Part shown: in pieces, positions 61,240-64,000 of the stretch
Layout of the letters: every line of letters starts with the position of its first letter
Position numbering within the stretch: position 1 is the stretch's first letter
Source: an uncultured Paracoccaceae bacterium
GTDB taxonomy: Bacteria > Pseudomonadota > Alphaproteobacteria > Rhodobacterales > Rhodobacteraceae
NCBI GenBank assembly: GCA_947496535.1
Contig: CANMDE010000010.1
Span: 1 to 64,000, forward strand
Length of the DNA: 64,000 nucleotides
Direction: 5' to 3'
The notes under the pieces: model-generated
The model's database searches: none
Seen by the model: the letters and a program-made list of their open reading frames with translations, nothing else
What the model was told of the DNA's origin: nothing
Made by a program: the position numbers and the translations under genes

Positions 61240-62355
61240 TTAGGACGTTGAGCCGATGACACCTTCAACCAAATAATCCATGCTTTCCAAGGCGATGTCT
61301 GTCTCAACGAGCGCGTCATCTGCGGTCAGCAGTGTATTGCCAGCATTGTCGTTCAGAGGACCTTTGATCGCGGCAAAGCCACCGGCCATGATCTCGGCTT
61401 TCACCGCTTCAAACTGAGCGCGTGAGGCGTCAGAAACAGCTGGACCCAAAGGCGACATCTTGATGAACCCATCAGCCAAACCACCACGCACGAAGTTGTC
61501 TATGGTGCCACCGTCCAAAACGGTCTGAACCATGCCTGTATAGACACCGGCCCAGTTCCATTCGGCTCCGGTCAGATATTTTTCTGGCGCAAGGGGGGCC
61601 TGGTTGGCGTGGTAGCCGCAAACAAAGCAATCGCGCCCTGCCGCGGTTTCCATCACAACCTTGGGCCCGTCCACGTGGCAGGTGATCACGTCGCAACCCG
61701 CGTCGGCCAAAGCATTGGTGGCTTCGGCCTCTTTGACTGCCAGCGACCATTCCCCGGTGAAGATGACTTGGCATGTAATTTCCGGGTCGACCTGACGGGC
61801 ACCTAGAAGGAACGAATTGATGTTCAGCAGAACCTGCGGAATAGGTTTAGCCGCAACAAAACCAATCTTCTTGGTGGTCGTGGCATGCCCTGCTGTGATC
61901 CCGTTCAGATACTGCCCCATGCCGATATACCCAAAATAAGATCCGACGTTTGTGGGCATGCCATCTGTCCACAGGCCAGCGGCGTGTTGGAACCGGACAT
62001 CAGGATGCTTAGGGGCGGTTTCGAGAACATGCGGGTTGAAATATCCAAATGAGGTAGGGAACAGCAGCTTGGCGCTGTCAAAATTGATCATTGATTCCAT
62101 CGAATTCTGGACATCGGTGGTTTCGGCGACGTTTTCTTCCTCGACGACAACAACACCTTCCATGGCCTTTACAGCGGCAGCGCCTTCGGCATGGGCTTGG
62201 TTATAGCCGAAGTCGTCTTTTGGGCCGACATAGATAAAGCCAACCGTCAAAGGCGAATGGCCATCAGCGCTCACAAATTGTGGGAGTGCGGTTGCACCCG
62301 CAACAGCAGCGGTGCTCTTGAGGAAACCCCGGCGGGAGAACGATTTGATTAACAT
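61240..62355 (-). CDS. BMP-family ABC substrate-binding protein
   Basis: The 371-residue precursor has a twin-arginine-like leader (FSRRGFLKSTAAVAGATALP) and the BMP (basic membrane protein, PnrA/Med-like) fold: VGFIYVGPKDDFGYNQAHAE at the start, ENVAETTDVQNSMES, and GCDVITCHVDGPKVVMETAA. PnrA-type members bind purine nucleosides. This branch carries an unusual HVDGP segment where nucleoside binders often have GTD, and its operon contains amidases rather than nucleosidases. The start at 62355 has AAAGGAG just ahead. Confidence 0.9.
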   Translation of the reverse strand: MLIKSFSRRGFLKSTAAVAGATALPQFVSADGHSPLTVGFIYVGPKDDFGYNQAHAEGAAAVKAMEGVVVVEEENVAETTDVQNSMESMINFDSAKLLFPTSFGYFNPHVLETAPKHPDVRFQHAAGLWTDGMPTNVGSYFGYIGMGQYLNGITAGHATTTKKIGFVAAKPIPQVLLNINSFLLGARQVDPEITCQVIFTGEWSLAVKEAEATNALADAGCDVITCHVDGPKVVMETAAGRDCFVCGYHANQAPLAPEKYLTGAEWNWAGVYTGMVQTVLDGGTIDNFVRGGLADGFIKMSPLGPAVSDASRAQFEAVKAEIMAGGFAAIKGPLNDNAGNTLLTADDALVETDIALESMDYLVEGVIGSTS

Positions 62356-62389
62356 TGGCAAAGCTCCTTTAGCGTGGCGACATCCGATT

Positions 62390-62410
62390 GGGCGCACTCA
62401 TCGTGCGCCC
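62390..62410. promoter_or_regulatory. Hairpin in the BMP operon leader
   Basis: GGGCGCAC at 62390-62397 and GTGCGCCC at 62403-62410 form an 8-base stem with a five-base loop. The flanking ATTG and CAAT lengthen it except for one extra base. It lies 34-55 bases before the binding-protein ATG. It could be an operator or an RNA structure; no T-run follows. Confidence 0.5.
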
Positions 62411-62479
62411 CAATTCCATCTAGCTAATCATGAACGCATTAGAGCGATGCTGTCGTCTGCTAAGATCGCAACATAACGG

Positions 62480-62492
62480 TGCAAATTTTGCA
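62480..62492. promoter_or_regulatory. Palindrome upstream of BMP operon
   Basis: TGCAAA-T-TTTGCA is a perfect 6-1-6 inverted repeat, 125 bases before the BMP-protein start. A related TGCA-rich repeat (ATGCAAAAAATGCAA) lies at 63481-63495, between the LysR gene and the divergent binding protein. Both could be sites for the LysR regulator encoded between them. Confidence 0.45.
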
Positions 62493-62557
62493 TCACTCGC
62501 TAAAGGGTTTGTAACTGATGCTGCCGGCGGCTTGGGTTCTGCCAACAGGGTGCGAGG

Positions 62558-63478
62558 CTACTCAGCCCAATGCGCTAGCGCCGCAACAAGTTGTTGGCCA
62601 AACTTGAACGATGCCAAGGGGAGCGCGCGACCCTTCATTTGACCTAACAAGAGACGCCCCGCGGGGATGTCTCTTTCCGACAACGGCAAATGCATGATCT
62701 CCGGCTGCTTTTCGGTGCTCAATCCGATGGGAATCTGGAAGCCAACAGCGTTCTCACGGGTAACGTAATGGCGGATCAATTCAAATGACTCGGTTTCGAC
62801 GATTGGGGGTAAGCTATGCCCTTTTCGGGCCGCGGCGTTGTCGAGCAGGTGGCGCACACCGTAAGCGGCGGAGGGCAAAACCAGTTGCTGGGTTAAGCAG
62901 TCCCGCAGACGCAATTCTGTTTTCTGTGCCAATGAGCTGTCGCTTCTGAAAACGGCGTGAACCGGTTGTGGAAGTGCATAGAGAACTTCGAAATCCACAA
63001 GGTGGATGGGTTCAAAAACAAGGGCAATGTCGCTGCTGAACGATGCGAGGTCTTGTTCTGCTTGCGCCCGGTCCCGCACGTTGACCGTAAAACTGACACC
63101 GGGATGTGCGGCACGGTAAATCGCGATTTGCTCGGGGATAAAATACGGAAGCAGGGCTTGCGAGCACGCAATAGAGACATGCCCACGTCTTTGCCCTGAC
63201 AAATCAGCCACCTGCGATTGGACACGGGCCAGGTCGGTCCGCTGCAAGCGGATATGCTGCATTAACAACTCTCCAGCAGGGTTCAGCCTCATCCCTCGCG
63301 GCAGGCGTTCGAATATCGGCCAGCCAAATTCCTGTTCGAAGTTTTGGATCCGCCTGTTCAGCGCAGAGGCTGTCAAGTTGGTGTCTTCGGCGGCCTTTCG
63401 AATTGATCCAGCACGAACCACGGCTTCGATCAGTTCAAAGGTCTTTAAGTATTTCAAATCATGTACCTTTTCACACAT
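62558..63478 (-). CDS. LysR-family transcriptional regulator
   Basis: The 306-residue protein has the LysR winged helix at about 10-70 (LKTFELIEAVVRAGSIRKAA, TNLTASALNRRIQNFEQEFG) and a periplasmic-binding-like effector domain. It lies on the same strand ahead of the BMP-importer operon, separated by 202 bases, and diverges from the peptide-type binding protein at 63597. It could regulate either or both. TGCA-rich repeats flank its gene on both sides. Confidence 0.92.
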   Translation of the reverse strand: MCEKVHDLKYLKTFELIEAVVRAGSIRKAAEDTNLTASALNRRIQNFEQEFGWPIFERLPRGMRLNPAGELLMQHIRLQRTDLARVQSQVADLSGQRRGHVSIACSQALLPYFIPEQIAIYRAAHPGVSFTVNVRDRAQAEQDLASFSSDIALVFEPIHLVDFEVLYALPQPVHAVFRSDSSLAQKTELRLRDCLTQQLVLPSAAYGVRHLLDNAAARKGHSLPPIVETESFELIRHYVTRENAVGFQIPIGLSTEKQPEIMHLPLSERDIPAGRLLLGQMKGRALPLASFKFGQQLVAALAHWAE

Positions 63479-63596
63479 CGATGCAAAAAATGCAACGTAT
63501 ATATGATTTTATAGCATTAGAAGTGCACGGTAATCCATCGCAACCTCTTTCCAACTGCCGATTCCCAAAAAAAACAGACAACAGCGAGAGAGAAAC

Positions 63597-64000
63597 ATGA
63601 CCGATACAACCTCCCGACGTAATTTCCTGAAGATGGGCGCTGCGGGCGCTTCAGTTCTACCATTCCTGCGCGCGATGCCAGCGGCGGCCCAAGGTTCAGA
63701 CACGTTGGTCGTTGTGACGGGCGCAACGATCAACAGCCTTGATCTGCACCGGTCCGGGACAAGCCGTGCGTCTTATCAGGTTGGGATCAATTGCTATGAT
63801 CGCTTGCTGTCCTTTGGGACAAAGCAAACCCCCGATGGTGGGTTTTCGTATGACTATCAGGTGATCGAACCCGAGCTTGCCGAAAGCTGGAGTGAATCTG
63901 AAGACGGCCTGACGCTGACTTTCAAGCTGAAATCAAACGCGACGTTCTGGGACGGGCGCAAGGTTACGGCGCAAGACGTCAAATGGTCATTTGATCGCGC
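63597..64000 (+). CDS. Peptide/nickel-type ABC substrate-binding protein (partial)
   Basis: The first 134 residues of a family 5 (DppA/OppA/NikA-like) solute-binding protein reach the window edge. A twin-arginine leader (TSRRNFLKMGAAGASVLPFL) ends near AAAQG, followed by LVVVTGATINSLDLHRSGTS and the typical ESWSESEDGLTLTFKLKSN and FWDGRKVTAQDVKWSFDR. The full protein should be about 530 residues and be followed by permease genes outside the window. The cargo is unknown; its neighbour LysR gene may regulate it. Confidence 0.9.
   Translation, partial: MTDTTSRRNFLKMGAAGASVLPFLRAMPAAAQGSDTLVVVTGATINSLDLHRSGTSRASYQVGINCYDRLLSFGTKQTPDGGFSYDYQVIEPELAESWSESEDGLTLTFKLKSNATFWDGRKVTAQDVKWSFDR

Noticed and set aside
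1..64000. CRISPR arrays, prophage modules, tRNA or rRNA genes
   Set aside because: No regularly spaced repeats, phage structural genes, cloverleaf-like sequences or rRNA segments were recognised.

Overview
The window looks like chromosomal DNA of a marine alphaproteobacterium of the Rhodobacterales (Roseobacter group). This rests on high-G+C coding, the aerobic CobN/CobW/CobO/CobD/CobC/BluB cobalamin gene set with a B12 riboswitch, an alphaproteobacterial SMC, a divergent split MnmC pair and several ABC uptake operons for small nitrogen compounds. No rRNA, tRNA, CRISPR array or complete insertion sequence was recognised.

Layout. (1) 0.1-17 kb is a mixed, partly AT-rich accessory region. It holds a sulfotransferase-like gene, a broken IS110-type transposase, a TetR repressor with a perfect palindromic operator facing an HXXEE membrane protein and a CocE-type hydrolase, a PAQR/hemolysin III protein, a pabB remnant behind a Dabb gene, a soluble lytic transglycosylase divergent from dapA, a REP-like palindrome, and a two-gene surface-polysaccharide operon. 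That operon encodes a GT4 glycosyltransferase and a 1265-residue protein joining a Kps-type capsule domain, a GT2 domain and a sulfotransferase-like domain. (2) 17-25 kb carries housekeeping and metabolic genes: GFA, EamA transporter, mnmD facing the FAD half of MnmC, EEP phosphatase, VOC, FMN reductase, a TPP-dependent enzyme and a Nudix hydrolase. (3) 24.8-42.6 kb is the cobalamin region. On the minus strand a B12 riboswitch precedes hupE (predicted cobalt uptake), cobW, a GNAT gene, cobN, a nucleotidyltransferase-like gene, cobO, a YrbL-like kinase-fold gene, a SAM-fold protein, two Lin0512-family paralogues and bluB. After smc (plus strand) a second minus-strand operon reads DUF1636, cobC, cobD.

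(4) 42.8-64 kb is dominated by uptake and hydrolysis of small C-N compounds. A polyamine-type ABC operon (binding protein, ATPase, two permeases, a cysteine hydrolase and a lipocalin-like protein) lies divergent from an IPNS-like 2-oxoglutarate oxygenase. It converges on a DUF917 protein and an agmatinase-family ureohydrolase. Further right, a tightly overlapping eight-gene minus-strand operon couples a BMP-family ABC importer to a formamidase-like nitrilase, a biuret-hydrolase-like cysteine hydrolase, a second cysteine hydrolase and a cupin. A LysR regulator lies upstream, and the window ends inside a peptide-type ABC binding protein.

The best candidates for undescribed biology are the tri-domain capsule/sulfotransferase protein, the tandem Lin0512 proteins with their unexplained cobalamin-cluster neighbours, and the BMP importer-hydrolase operon, which probably takes in urea-, biuret- or formamide-like nitrogen compounds. 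Most functions here are inferred from recognisable motifs and gene order, without database searches.
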